Assembly: GCF_000009625.1 (NCBI RefSeq)
Contig: NC_002678.2
Span: forward strand, 5,302,001 to 5,366,000
DNA from: Mesorhizobium japonicum MAFF 303099
GTDB taxonomy: Bacteria > Pseudomonadota > Alphaproteobacteria > Rhizobiales > Rhizobiaceae
Direction: 5' to 3'
DNA length: 64,000 bases
In this document: in pieces, positions 48,771 through 56,029 of the stretch
How positions within the stretch are numbered: the stretch's first letter is position 1
Layout: every line of letters begins with the position of its first letter
Made by a program: the position numbers and the translations under genes
Notes under the pieces: generated by a model
The model's input: the letters and a program-made list of their open reading frames with translations, nothing else
Told to the model about the DNA's origin: nothing
Databases searched by the model: none

Positions 48771-48880
48771 CCCGGCGAGTGGAACCTCCTCCCTCTGCTC
48801 CCCGGGGTGACCAGCCAGCTCCTCCTCCCGCTGGCTCGTAACAGGAAAAGGCCGGCACCTCCTCCCGCCGGCCTTTTTCT
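48771..48880 (+). ncRNA. Three-hairpin RNA with CCTCCTCCC in every loop (cuckoo-like)
   Basis: Three consecutive stem-loops each expose the anti-Shine-Dalgarno motif CCTCCTCCC: at 48785-48793 (stem with CCCGG/CCGGG), 48821-48829 (stem AGCCAGC/GCTGGCT, 48813-48836) and 48858-48866 (stem AGGCCGGC/GCCGGCCT, 48849-48874). The last stem is followed by TTTTTCTTT and is the terminator. This architecture is that of the cuckoo RNAs (CcsR type) of alphaproteobacteria, which sequester ribosome sites or regulators. The 5' end is undefined; it could arise by processing of the phaP transcript, whose stop is 85 nt before the first stem. Confidence 0.8.
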
Positions 48881-48882
48881 TT
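48849..48882 (+). terminator. Terminator of the phaP / small RNA unit
   Basis: Perfect 8-bp stem AGGCCGGC/GCCGGCCT closed by a 10-base anti-Shine-Dalgarno loop and followed by TTTTTCTTT. Confidence 0.88.
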
Positions 48883-48944
48883 GCCCGATGGATCCCGCTC
48901 GATGCGGCGAGATGTGGGGAACTGGCCTTTGCTTCGCAAAAGCC

Positions 48945-48973
48945 TTGAATTAAAATCCATAAGCCCGTATGGA
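48945..48973 (+). promoter_or_regulatory. Possible tRNA-His promoter
   Basis: TTGAAT (48945-48950) and TATGGA (48968-48973) are 17 bases apart and about 70 bp before the tRNA. Weak match; included because nothing better is visible. Confidence 0.35.
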
Positions 48974-49041
48974 CGCATCGCCGAACGACAGAGCGGATCA
49001 AGTGGAACGAATTTCCACGCCGATCCCGCTCAGGCAAATGT

Positions 49042-49118
49042 GCCGTTGTAGCTCAGCTGGTTAGAGCGCCGGATTGTGGATCCGGAGGTCGCTGGTTCGA
49101 TCCCAGCCAACGGTACCA
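49042..49118 (+). tRNA. tRNA-His (GTG anticodon), CCA encoded
   Basis: A complete cloverleaf: acceptor GCCGTTG/CAACGGT with a G-T pair at the end, D arm GCTC...GAGC, anticodon arm CCGGA-TTGTGGA-TCCGG with anticodon GTG, T arm GCTGG-TTCGATC-CCAGC, discriminator A and encoded CCA. The base before the acceptor is T, not G, and position 73 is A: the alphaproteobacterial form that lacks the G-1 identity element. It marks the left border of the accessory region. Confidence 0.97.
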
Positions 49119-50155
49119 TTAAAAATTCTATGTAACCTACTGAATTTGCTGAAGAATTTCAGAAATTCGATTGTCGGTTTAGCCTAGTTTCGCTCATTTG
49201 TGTTACCTATTGTGCTACTTATCGGGCAAGTCCAAGGAGCTTTGACCGTAATGTTTGGGTCTGTTGTCAATTTCTCCGCGCATTGATGGCACCGTCAGAC
49301 GTACCTCAAGCCTCCCGGTTTCGAAATACCTTCAGTGACGAGTGCGGTAATTGGCGGCAACGACGTGCAATTAGGCGGGTTCTAATTTCGGCCGCAGCGC
49401 ATATGCGGGTCATCGATGCGCATCTCTAATAACCAAACGGCCCTTTGCGGTCGCAAGCAGTCCGACAGCTTTGAGGTCAAAACGTCAGAATCTGCTTCAA
49501 CACACCCGACTTGCTCGGCCGTTGCGAAGAGGCCAGCACTTTCTACGTCAATGGGCGACGGATTGGCCGTTGAATCAGGCACAGCCGTAGACTTGCCTGA
49601 CTTGTCGGGGCCACGAACTTTCTCCAGCACCGAACTGATTTGGCCCCACCAGCGGACATTTCCGAGCTTCAGCCTTGTGCGCCCTCGGGTTTAGTCGGCA
49701 CGAGGTGGCCGGCTCACCGTCTTGGCAAGCCGCTACAGATCACGGTCATCAGGATGAGGACTGGGAATTGTAGTCCTGAGCTTTGCGAGCTTCGGACACG
49801 AGAGCGCGCAAAGTATTAACCCTTTCTTATGACTTTATCGTCCTTTAGTTTCGGCGGTCCGTTGTACCCCATTTCTGAGCAATAGTTCAGGTTGGTGCGC
49901 CCGTTGGCGTGTCAGAATTAGCCCTGAGTCTTCAATGCCTTCGTCCGTTTCGCGGCTAACAAAGCCCCTTAATGTGTCCGGACCTAAGCGCAGTTCGAGT
50001 ACTGGAGTGATGGGGTAATTGCTCGCCTTCTGTTGCTGGAGGGGGAAAGTTTATGTACATTAGAAGTTCTTAATGCCTACTGCCGTTCAGACGTAAGTCC
50101 ATTCCGGGCTGCCTCGCAGGTGTTGATCACTGCATAAGGGAGCCGTGGGGGTTTT
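49119..50155. other. Gene-poor, lower-GC junction between tRNA-His and the injection-system cluster
   Basis: About 1 kb with no credible gene, clearly poorer in G+C than the flanks. A hairpin GAATTT-g-CTGAA/TTCAG-AAATTC lies at 49142-49168, just after the tRNA. Short open frames at 49416-49694 (+) and 49382-49630 (-) overlap each other, have no ribosome site and are considered spurious. It looks like scar sequence left by insertion and decay. No integrase, insertion sequence or second copy of the tRNA end is visible here. Its right end should contain the promoter of the regulator gene. Confidence 0.6.
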
Positions 50156-50827
50156 ATGCGGCTTGTTGTTGTTACTCCGATCCGTTTGTTTGGGGACGCG
50201 TTGACCGCGTGCTTTCTTCCTCGAACCGAAGTCTCGCTGCAAGCAACCGTTTCCGACCTGACACATCTGCGTATCCTCCTTCGTGATGTGCATGCCGAAA
50301 TTGTGCTGATCGATGTGACGCAGGGCATAGCGCTTGACGAAGTTCGCTCGATTGCATCGCAGTTCCCGGGGATTGCACTAGTCGCGCTCGGCCTCCAAGA
50401 GCAGCGACAGGACGTCATTCGTTGCGGGCGGGCCGGGTTCAGTGGCTATGTCGGCCGAGACGCGTCCGTGGAGGATTTGTGCTGCGCGCTTGCGAACGCG
50501 CGCTGCGGGAAGCTCTCGTGCAGCGCCGAGATTTCCGGCGGACTGTTGCGCGCACTGTTTGAAATGGAGCGGAACACGCGGCCGGCGGAATCGACCAAGG
50601 CGCTTACGCAACGCGAGGGAGAGGTGCTGCAATTGATCGGCAATGGTCTATCCAACAAGGAGATTGCGCTCGACCTCAGCGTCAGCGTCGCCACTGTCAA
50701 GCACCATGTCCATAACATTCTCCAGAAGCTAAAGCTGCCTCGGCGCACGCAAGCGATGCGCCGCGTGCGCGAGGCGCCATGGATAGCTGCTTCGCCGCCG
50801 CTGGATCGGTACGACGAAGCCGACTGA
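50156..50827 (+). CDS. LuxR-family response regulator with degenerate receiver
   Basis: 223 aa. Residues about 1-120 resemble a receiver: Asp is kept at the end of strand three (IVLIDVTQG), but the acidic pair after strand one is VTP and the conserved Lys position is GYVGRD, so normal phosphorylation is doubtful. Residues about 149-197 are a LuxR/GerE helix-turn-helix (ALTQREGEVLQLIGNGLSNKEIAL, VATVKHHVHNIL). It is the first gene of the region, 242 bp before the injection-system ATPase and in the same direction, so it probably controls the cluster. The start has a GGGGG-rich site upstream. Confidence 0.87.
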   Translation: MRLVVVTPIRLFGDALTACFLPRTEVSLQATVSDLTHLRILLRDVHAEIVLIDVTQGIALDEVRSIASQFPGIALVALGLQEQRQDVIRCGRAGFSGYVGRDASVEDLCCALANARCGKLSCSAEISGGLLRALFEMERNTRPAESTKALTQREGEVLQLIGNGLSNKEIALDLSVSVATVKHHVHNILQKLKLPRRTQAMRRVREAPWIAASPPLDRYDEAD

Positions 50828-51069
50828 CTCGCCCCCTGCTCCTCCTTTTCGCACGCATGCGCATGTTTAGCCGGTCGACGTCCGGCCGCATGTCCTCGTC
50901 CGTGAAGGATGGATCCTTGGATTGATAGCCGTCATCGCGGCACCCTGGATCCTTCGAGCTAATCTGGCTGATGGCCCATCCATCCATCTTTTGTGAGCCG
51001 ACAAGCTGAATAGGACTGGCGGCTGGGTTCTGCGACAACGCACGATCCGAACTGTCGAGGGTCATCGCC

Positions 51070-53595
51070 GTGTCGCGGATCAACGTTCTCGTTGCAGCGA
51101 CTTCACCGGACATCCAGGCCGAAGGCATAGCCGGGGCGGTCAGAGAACGTTCGGACATGAACCTGGTTGAGCGTCGCGTCGTTGAACCCGAGGAGGTGGC
51201 TATCCTGCTCGACGCGATGCCGCCGACGGCGCGTTGCGCGGTCGTATTGGTCGGTCATCAAAAGGATACCGACGAGATCGCTTCGCGCTGGCTGACCAGT
51301 CGCAGACGATTGGTTGTGCAATGCGTGGCGATCAACGAGAATCTGGTGCGTATCGCGGTACGCGATGCCGGCCTCGACTCGCTGCTGGCAGCGCTACGCC
51401 AATTGGTCGACCGCGGTGGTTCTTCCCCCGATGAACGGCTATCCCAATTCCAGCTGCGACTCCTGCCTTCCGACAATGCGCTCAAGTCGCGTCGCCTTGG
51501 CAATGAAGATCAGCAATATCCGGTAATGAATGCAGCGACAGGATGGGTGCATGCGATACTACGGGCGGCAGTAGCCAGGCTGGTCGATACTGGTTCCGGC
51601 TCGGCCGGCGCTTCGCTCACCAGCGCGCCCGTCGCCGACTATCTCGATGATCGGCCCGCACTGACAGCATTGCCGCCCAGCGCAGAGGTCGAGGCAGCCA
51701 GCGATACGCTCGCCGAGGCCCTTGCTGAGGCCGCGACCAGCAATGAGCCACTGGCAGTTTCTGCCCGATCGCTTGCGCTGACAACGCTTGAGTTTCGCGT
51801 GATGGTGCTCGCGCTGGGACCGGAGCTTGACCCCCGCCACCAGCGTTGGATCTCGCTGCTAATGGAGGAAGTGGGCCGGCGCGTAGGCAGCCTCGGCCTT
51901 TACGCCGAACTGCTCGGCGAGCCATCGCATGTCAGTCGCGAGCTTGCGCAGACGGGCAACCTCGCGCGCTGGCGGCTGTTCGAGGATCATGCAAAAGGCA
52001 CGCCGGCCGCGGACGCGCCATTGCGTCTCGATCCACCGTTCCGTGACTGGTTGGTCGGTGCTGACGACCTGATGGAGCATGATCCGATGCTGCGCCGCAT
52101 CGTTCGTGCCACGCAATGGCCGGGCGGCGGCCTGATCGACAGCGAACGCGCCACACGTCTCATCAGACAACTGCAGGATCGCGCCGGCCGCCACTGGATC
52201 GTGGTCGACACCGACAATCCCAGAACACTCGCTGCATTGGTCGAGGCTGGCGCCGACGATCGTGACCTTGAGATCATCCGCATCGAAGTAACCAGCCTAC
52301 ATAACCTCGATTGCAACGAGAGTCGCGACTGTGGCGTTCGCGTAGCTAGGCTCTCCCGCCTGCACGGTAAGCCGATCGTCATCGACGCCAGTGGCCTCGA
52401 CAATGTGCGCGAACATATCGAAGCCACGCGAACGTTCCTGCTGGCGATCGGAAGCGTGGGATGCCAAGGCACAATCATTACCGCCGGCCCGGCCCATATA
52501 GTCGAATTGCTTGGATCTGCCGCCTATGTCGTCGACGAGCAGACCATACCTCCGGCCATGCGCGTCTCGGCTCTTCATACTGCCGCTGCAGGTGCGGATA
52601 CTTCGTTCAGTGACGAAGCCGCGGAGGCGATCGCCAATCTATACCCACTGCGCATCGACGGGTTCGAGCACGCTATGCGGCTCGCCCGGTCACAGTCTCT
52701 TCAGCTCACCACCGAGGAGGCGCGCCGCAATCGTTTCATCGCTGCGTGCAAGGCCATCGCAGCTGCTGGCGCCTCTGGCCTCGCCCAGCGCATAGAGCCG
52801 GTGTTCCAACTCGACGAAGTGGTGCTGCCGGCGGATAGAAAGAGCCAGCTCGAAGAGATCGTGGACAACGTGCGCTTCGCATCCAGGGTGCTGGACGCGT
52901 GGAAGTTTGGTGACCAGTTGCCCTACGGCCGCGGCGTCACCGCGCTCTTCCACGGACCAAGTGGGACCGGCAAGACCATGGCTGCCTTGGCAGTCGCACG
53001 GCAGCTGAACATCCAGATCCTGAAGATCGATCTCTCCCGTATCGTCAGCAAATACATCGGCGATACCGAGAAGAACATCGACCGCGTTTTCATGGAGGCC
53101 CAGCTATCAGGAGCCGCAGTTCTGGTTGACGAGGCCGAAGGCCTGATGGCGAGGCGCAGTGAGATCAACGACGCGCATGATCGCTACGCCAACATCGAGG
53201 TCGCCTATCTCTTGCAACGCATGGAGGCGCATGAAGGATTGGTGATCCTAACCACCAATATGCGACAAAACCTCGACACCGCATTCCTCCGTCGACTACG
53301 CTTCGTAATCGACTTTCCGAGGCCCGACGCCACCGCACGCGAGGCGATCTGGCGCTATTGCCTGCCGGATGGCTCGCATATGCTCGATGATGCGACTTTC
53401 CGCATCCTCGCCCGCAAGATCGAGCTGACCGGCGGCAATGTGCGTCAGATCACGCTGCGCGCGGCCTTCCTCGCAGCGGCCGCTGGCGTGCTGATCGGGC
53501 CTGAGCAGGTACTCCATGCCTCGAAAGCCGAGCTCGCGAAACTCGGCCTGCCGACCATCGAGATCGATCTCGCGGAACGGCGGAGGGCGGCATGA
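51070..53595 (+). CDS. eCIS AAA+ ATPase (Afp15-like) with receiver-like N terminus
   Basis: 841 aa, GTG start with GAGGG upstream. The AAA+ domain is C-terminal: Walker A GPSGTGKT near residues 629-636, Walker B AAVLVDEAEG near 683-692, sensor-1 VILTTNMRQN and arginine-finger region FLRRLRFVIDFPRPD. Before it is the long helical domain with ARSLALTTLEFRVMVLALGPELDPR, typical of the ATPase encoded in every eCIS locus. The N-terminal 115 residues have receiver-like strand order, starting INVLVAATSPDIQAEGIAGA, but the phospho-acceptor Asp is replaced by Gly (VVLVG). The ATPase is needed for particle assembly in Afp/PVC. Overlaps the next gene by 4 nt. Confidence 0.93.
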   Translation: MSRINVLVAATSPDIQAEGIAGAVRERSDMNLVERRVVEPEEVAILLDAMPPTARCAVVLVGHQKDTDEIASRWLTSRRRLVVQCVAINENLVRIAVRDAGLDSLLAALRQLVDRGGSSPDERLSQFQLRLLPSDNALKSRRLGNEDQQYPVMNAATGWVHAILRAAVARLVDTGSGSAGASLTSAPVADYLDDRPALTALPPSAEVEAASDTLAEALAEAATSNEPLAVSARSLALTTLEFRVMVLALGPELDPRHQRWISLLMEEVGRRVGSLGLYAELLGEPSHVSRELAQTGNLARWRLFEDHAKGTPAADAPLRLDPPFRDWLVGADDLMEHDPMLRRIVRATQWPGGGLIDSERATRLIRQLQDRAGRHWIVVDTDNPRTLAALVEAGADDRDLEIIRIEVTSLHNLDCNESRDCGVRVARLSRLHGKPIVIDASGLDNVREHIEATRTFLLAIGSVGCQGTIITAGPAHIVELLGSAAYVVDEQTIPPAMRVSALHTAAAGADTSFSDEAAEAIANLYPLRIDGFEHAMRLARSQSLQLTTEEARRNRFIAACKAIAAAGASGLAQRIEPVFQLDEVVLPADRKSQLEEIVDNVRFASRVLDAWKFGDQLPYGRGVTALFHGPSGTGKTMAALAVARQLNIQILKIDLSRIVSKYIGDTEKNIDRVFMEAQLSGAAVLVDEAEGLMARRSEINDAHDRYANIEVAYLLQRMEAHEGLVILTTNMRQNLDTAFLRRLRFVIDFPRPDATAREAIWRYCLPDGSHMLDDATFRILARKIELTGGNVRQITLRAAFLAAAAGVLIGPEQVLHASKAELAKLGLPTIEIDLAERRRAA

Positions 53596-54179
53596 GCGCC
53601 GATTCCGTTTACAACGTGACCCAGGCCGTGCGCGACAGACTGGTGGCGGCGCTCGCAACCATCGGCGAAATGGGTAACGTGTTTGTCGGCCCACTCGACG
53701 ACCCGGACGCCCGCGGCGCGACACTCATACTTTTCCTCTACCGCATGGCCCCGAACGCCAGCCTGCGCAATCGCGAGCATCGCGTCATTTCCAGAAATCC
53801 GCCGCAGGCCGTCGACGTCTATACCAACTCGCTGCCACTCGAACTGCACTACTTGATCACCGTTGGTACGCGGGATGCGACGGTCGATGATCCACTGCTC
53901 AAGTATCTTGGGGCGGCGATCCAGGCATTGAACAACGAGCCTGAGCTGAACGGACAGCGGGTCGGCCATGAGCCTGTGCACCTCTCTTTCGAGCCGCTGT
54001 CGACCGAGGAGATGAGCCGCATCTGGACGCTGTTCCCGACGGCCAACTATCGGACCTCGGTCGGGTATATGGCGACACCGGTCTGGATTGACCCGCCCAG
54101 GCCCGAGCCCGAGAGCGCGCGTGTGGTTGAAGACGAGTTGGTTGCAGGTCACCAAGCACGGGAGGTCGAGGATGCCTAG
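53592..54179 (+). CDS. DUF4255 / Pvc16-type cap protein (Afp16-like)
   Basis: 195 aa with the DUF4255 (Pvc16_N) fold: VTQAVRDRLVAAL at the N terminus, ATLILFLYRMAPNASLRN, and LELHYLITVGTRDATVDDPLLKYLGAAIQAL. In Afp and PVC, the equivalent protein ends tail extension and caps the tube distal to the baseplate. Here it directly follows the ATPase and overlaps it (ATGA), and it overlaps the following gene by 8 nt. The 25-residue C-terminal tail is acidic and probably flexible. Confidence 0.9.
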   Translation: MSADSVYNVTQAVRDRLVAALATIGEMGNVFVGPLDDPDARGATLILFLYRMAPNASLRNREHRVISRNPPQAVDVYTNSLPLELHYLITVGTRDATVDDPLLKYLGAAIQALNNEPELNGQRVGHEPVHLSFEPLSTEEMSRIWTLFPTANYRTSVGYMATPVWIDPPRPEPESARVVEDELVAGHQAREVEDA

Positions 54180-54825
54180 TGCCTTCTCTGTGAACCTGCC
54201 ACGCGAGACGGCGTTCACCCGCCGCGTACTGTTCGCTGCCGAGATCATCGACGCGGTGACGCTCGAACCGGTTACGAAAGACATCAAGGTGAGGGCCACC
54301 GGTCTGCGAAACAAGCCGGTGATCAATGCGAGTGGAATTTTTGTCTGGCTAGAGGAGGGTGCCGCTCGGCCGCTCGACGTCGTCGTCGACGCATCGGCAA
54401 CGCAATACATTGGCGCGACGGTGGCTGCGCCGGTGCCGCCCAAGAAAAGCGTGCGCATCGAACTCGCGCCCAGATACGGCTACCCATTCCAGACCGGTGT
54501 GTCGGCCCTGCGTGGAAGTTTGCGCGAAAGTCGTTTCGGCACGCCAGAACGGGTGCAGGACGCCGAAGTGTGGCTACAGTGGTCGGACGACGCCGGCTGG
54601 ATGGATGCGCCGACCCGCTCGACAACCGCGGCCAATGGCGACTTTGCCGTACTGCTGCGGCTCGCGCCCGACCAAGACCCCAACCCTCATCCGAGCGGTG
54701 GGTGGAATGTCCGGCTGAAGGTGCGCCGCGACGGCATGACCAGAACGTCCGCAGATATCCCGTTCCAGCAGGGCCGAATCAACAGTGCGAAAGAGCCCTT
54801 CGCCTGGGACGAACTCACGCCTTAG
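54172..54825 (+). CDS. eCIS-associated beta-sandwich (carboxypeptidase-regulatory-like) protein
   Basis: 217 aa. Two beta-rich modules: the first (about residues 10-105) with VRATGLRNKPVINASGIFVWL and a domain end IELAPRYGYPFQTG; the second (about 105-215) with AEVWLQWSDDAGW and GDFAVLLRLAPDQ, which resemble transthyretin/carboxypeptidase-regulatory folds. No signal peptide. Such proteins recur in eCIS loci of this type and are guessed to be surface or adaptor components; no function is established that I know of. The ATG at 54172 lies inside the previous gene's end. Confidence 0.78.
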   Translation: MPSAFSVNLPRETAFTRRVLFAAEIIDAVTLEPVTKDIKVRATGLRNKPVINASGIFVWLEEGAARPLDVVVDASATQYIGATVAAPVPPKKSVRIELAPRYGYPFQTGVSALRGSLRESRFGTPERVQDAEVWLQWSDDAGWMDAPTRSTTAANGDFAVLLRLAPDQDPNPHPSGGWNVRLKVRRDGMTRTSADIPFQQGRINSAKEPFAWDELTP

Positions 54826-54848
54826 CTGCCAACGAAGGAGGCCGCGCG

Positions 54849-56009
54849 ATGACTGAAGATGCAAACCAGGATCATTGCTCACCCAAGGACCAGGGCAATC
54901 CTGGAAAGCCGGGGAAGAAGTGCGAGCCGCTGGATCCGGGGCCCAAGGCGCCATCGTTACCTGAACTGCCCAAATGGCCGGAAGCCTGCTGCTGCCCGAG
55001 CAAACCGCCGGCGACCGGCACCTGCCTCGATGATCTGATCGATGAACAGGCGAAGCTGGTTAGCGAGGCCGAACAGGCCAAGGCGTTCAAGGCTGAACTC
55101 GAAGACCTGTTGAAGAAGGCGAAGGCGGCGAAGCTCGAATATACCAATGAGAAGTTCAAGGACTTCAGCGAGCGGTGGGAGAAGGAAGACGCGCTGATCG
55201 TCGACCTCATCCACAAGCTGGTTTGCGCCGTGCCGTGCTGGTGGTGCCTTATCGAGTGTGAGGTCTGCCCGCTGCTCTATGCCATCCGCGACACCGAACT
55301 AAGGCTCGATGGCGACGGGGCGCTGACCGATAAGGTCTATTCGCTGCGCGACCTGCGCTACTGGCAGGAACGCAACCGCGATGCCAAGGCTGCGGTGTTC
55401 GATCGCATCAAGAAAGTGCTTGCCGCTTGGGAAAAACCGGCGACGACTATCGACAAGAATCTCGCCGACAATTGGAAGCAGATCGAGGAAGTGCGCAAGA
55501 TCATCGCCACGGAATCGGCGCGCGCGGTTTTGCTGGTCTTCCTGAAGCTGGTGCCGATGCATCTTGCGATCGCGCCGCGTGGAGCCACATCCAAGATCGA
55601 GTCCGAATATCTGAGCTTCTGCGGCTGCGACAAAGGCACCCCTGACGACTGCTGTGGGCCGGATGTCGGCGTGCTCAGCATGCGTGACCGGCTGATCGGA
55701 CCGCAACCCTATATCGTCCCCCCTGACAAGTTTTTCGACATCATCTGCTGCCTGGCCACCGAACGCTATCTACCTGCCAAGAACCAGCTGGCTGCAGCGA
55801 CGTCCGATCTCGCTGCCACAGAAGCGGCGATCAAGCGGGCAACCACTGATCTCGAGCAGAAGAAGAGCTCGGTGGAGGCCGACTACAAGGCCAATGTCTC
55901 CAACCCTGTCGACTGCGACAAATACAAGCGCAGGGACGGCGGCGACTGCGGCTGCGGTCCCAAAACCTCAAGCAGCCAGTCGTCGTCCGGCGACTTGGCC
56001 GTCCGCTGA
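54849..56009 (+). CDS. Cysteine-rich eCIS protein of unknown function
   Basis: 386 aa with 20 cysteines by my count, in clusters: EACCCPSK near the N terminus, VCAVPCWWCLIECEVCPLL near 130, FCGCDKGTPDDCCGPD near 285, IICC near 320 and DCGCGPK near the end. Between them are long charged helices with coiled-coil character. No signal peptide. The cysteines could bind a metal or iron-sulfur centre, or form disulfides in the assembled particle outside the cell. The start has AAGGAGG upstream. It sits immediately before the sheath gene, a position held by different accessory proteins in other eCIS. Effector, tip or scaffold roles are all possible. Confidence 0.72.
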   Translation: MTEDANQDHCSPKDQGNPGKPGKKCEPLDPGPKAPSLPELPKWPEACCCPSKPPATGTCLDDLIDEQAKLVSEAEQAKAFKAELEDLLKKAKAAKLEYTNEKFKDFSERWEKEDALIVDLIHKLVCAVPCWWCLIECEVCPLLYAIRDTELRLDGDGALTDKVYSLRDLRYWQERNRDAKAAVFDRIKKVLAAWEKPATTIDKNLADNWKQIEEVRKIIATESARAVLLVFLKLVPMHLAIAPRGATSKIESEYLSFCGCDKGTPDDCCGPDVGVLSMRDRLIGPQPYIVPPDKFFDIICCLATERYLPAKNQLAAATSDLAATEAAIKRATTDLEQKKSSVEADYKANVSNPVDCDKYKRRDGGDCGCGPKTSSSQSSSGDLAVR

Positions 56010-56029
56010 CCTGATTCCGGAGAATTGCC

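Noticed and set aside
49382..49694. Two overlapping short frames in the junction region
   Set aside because: No ribosome sites, overlap in opposite directions and no similarity that I recognise; treated as decayed sequence.
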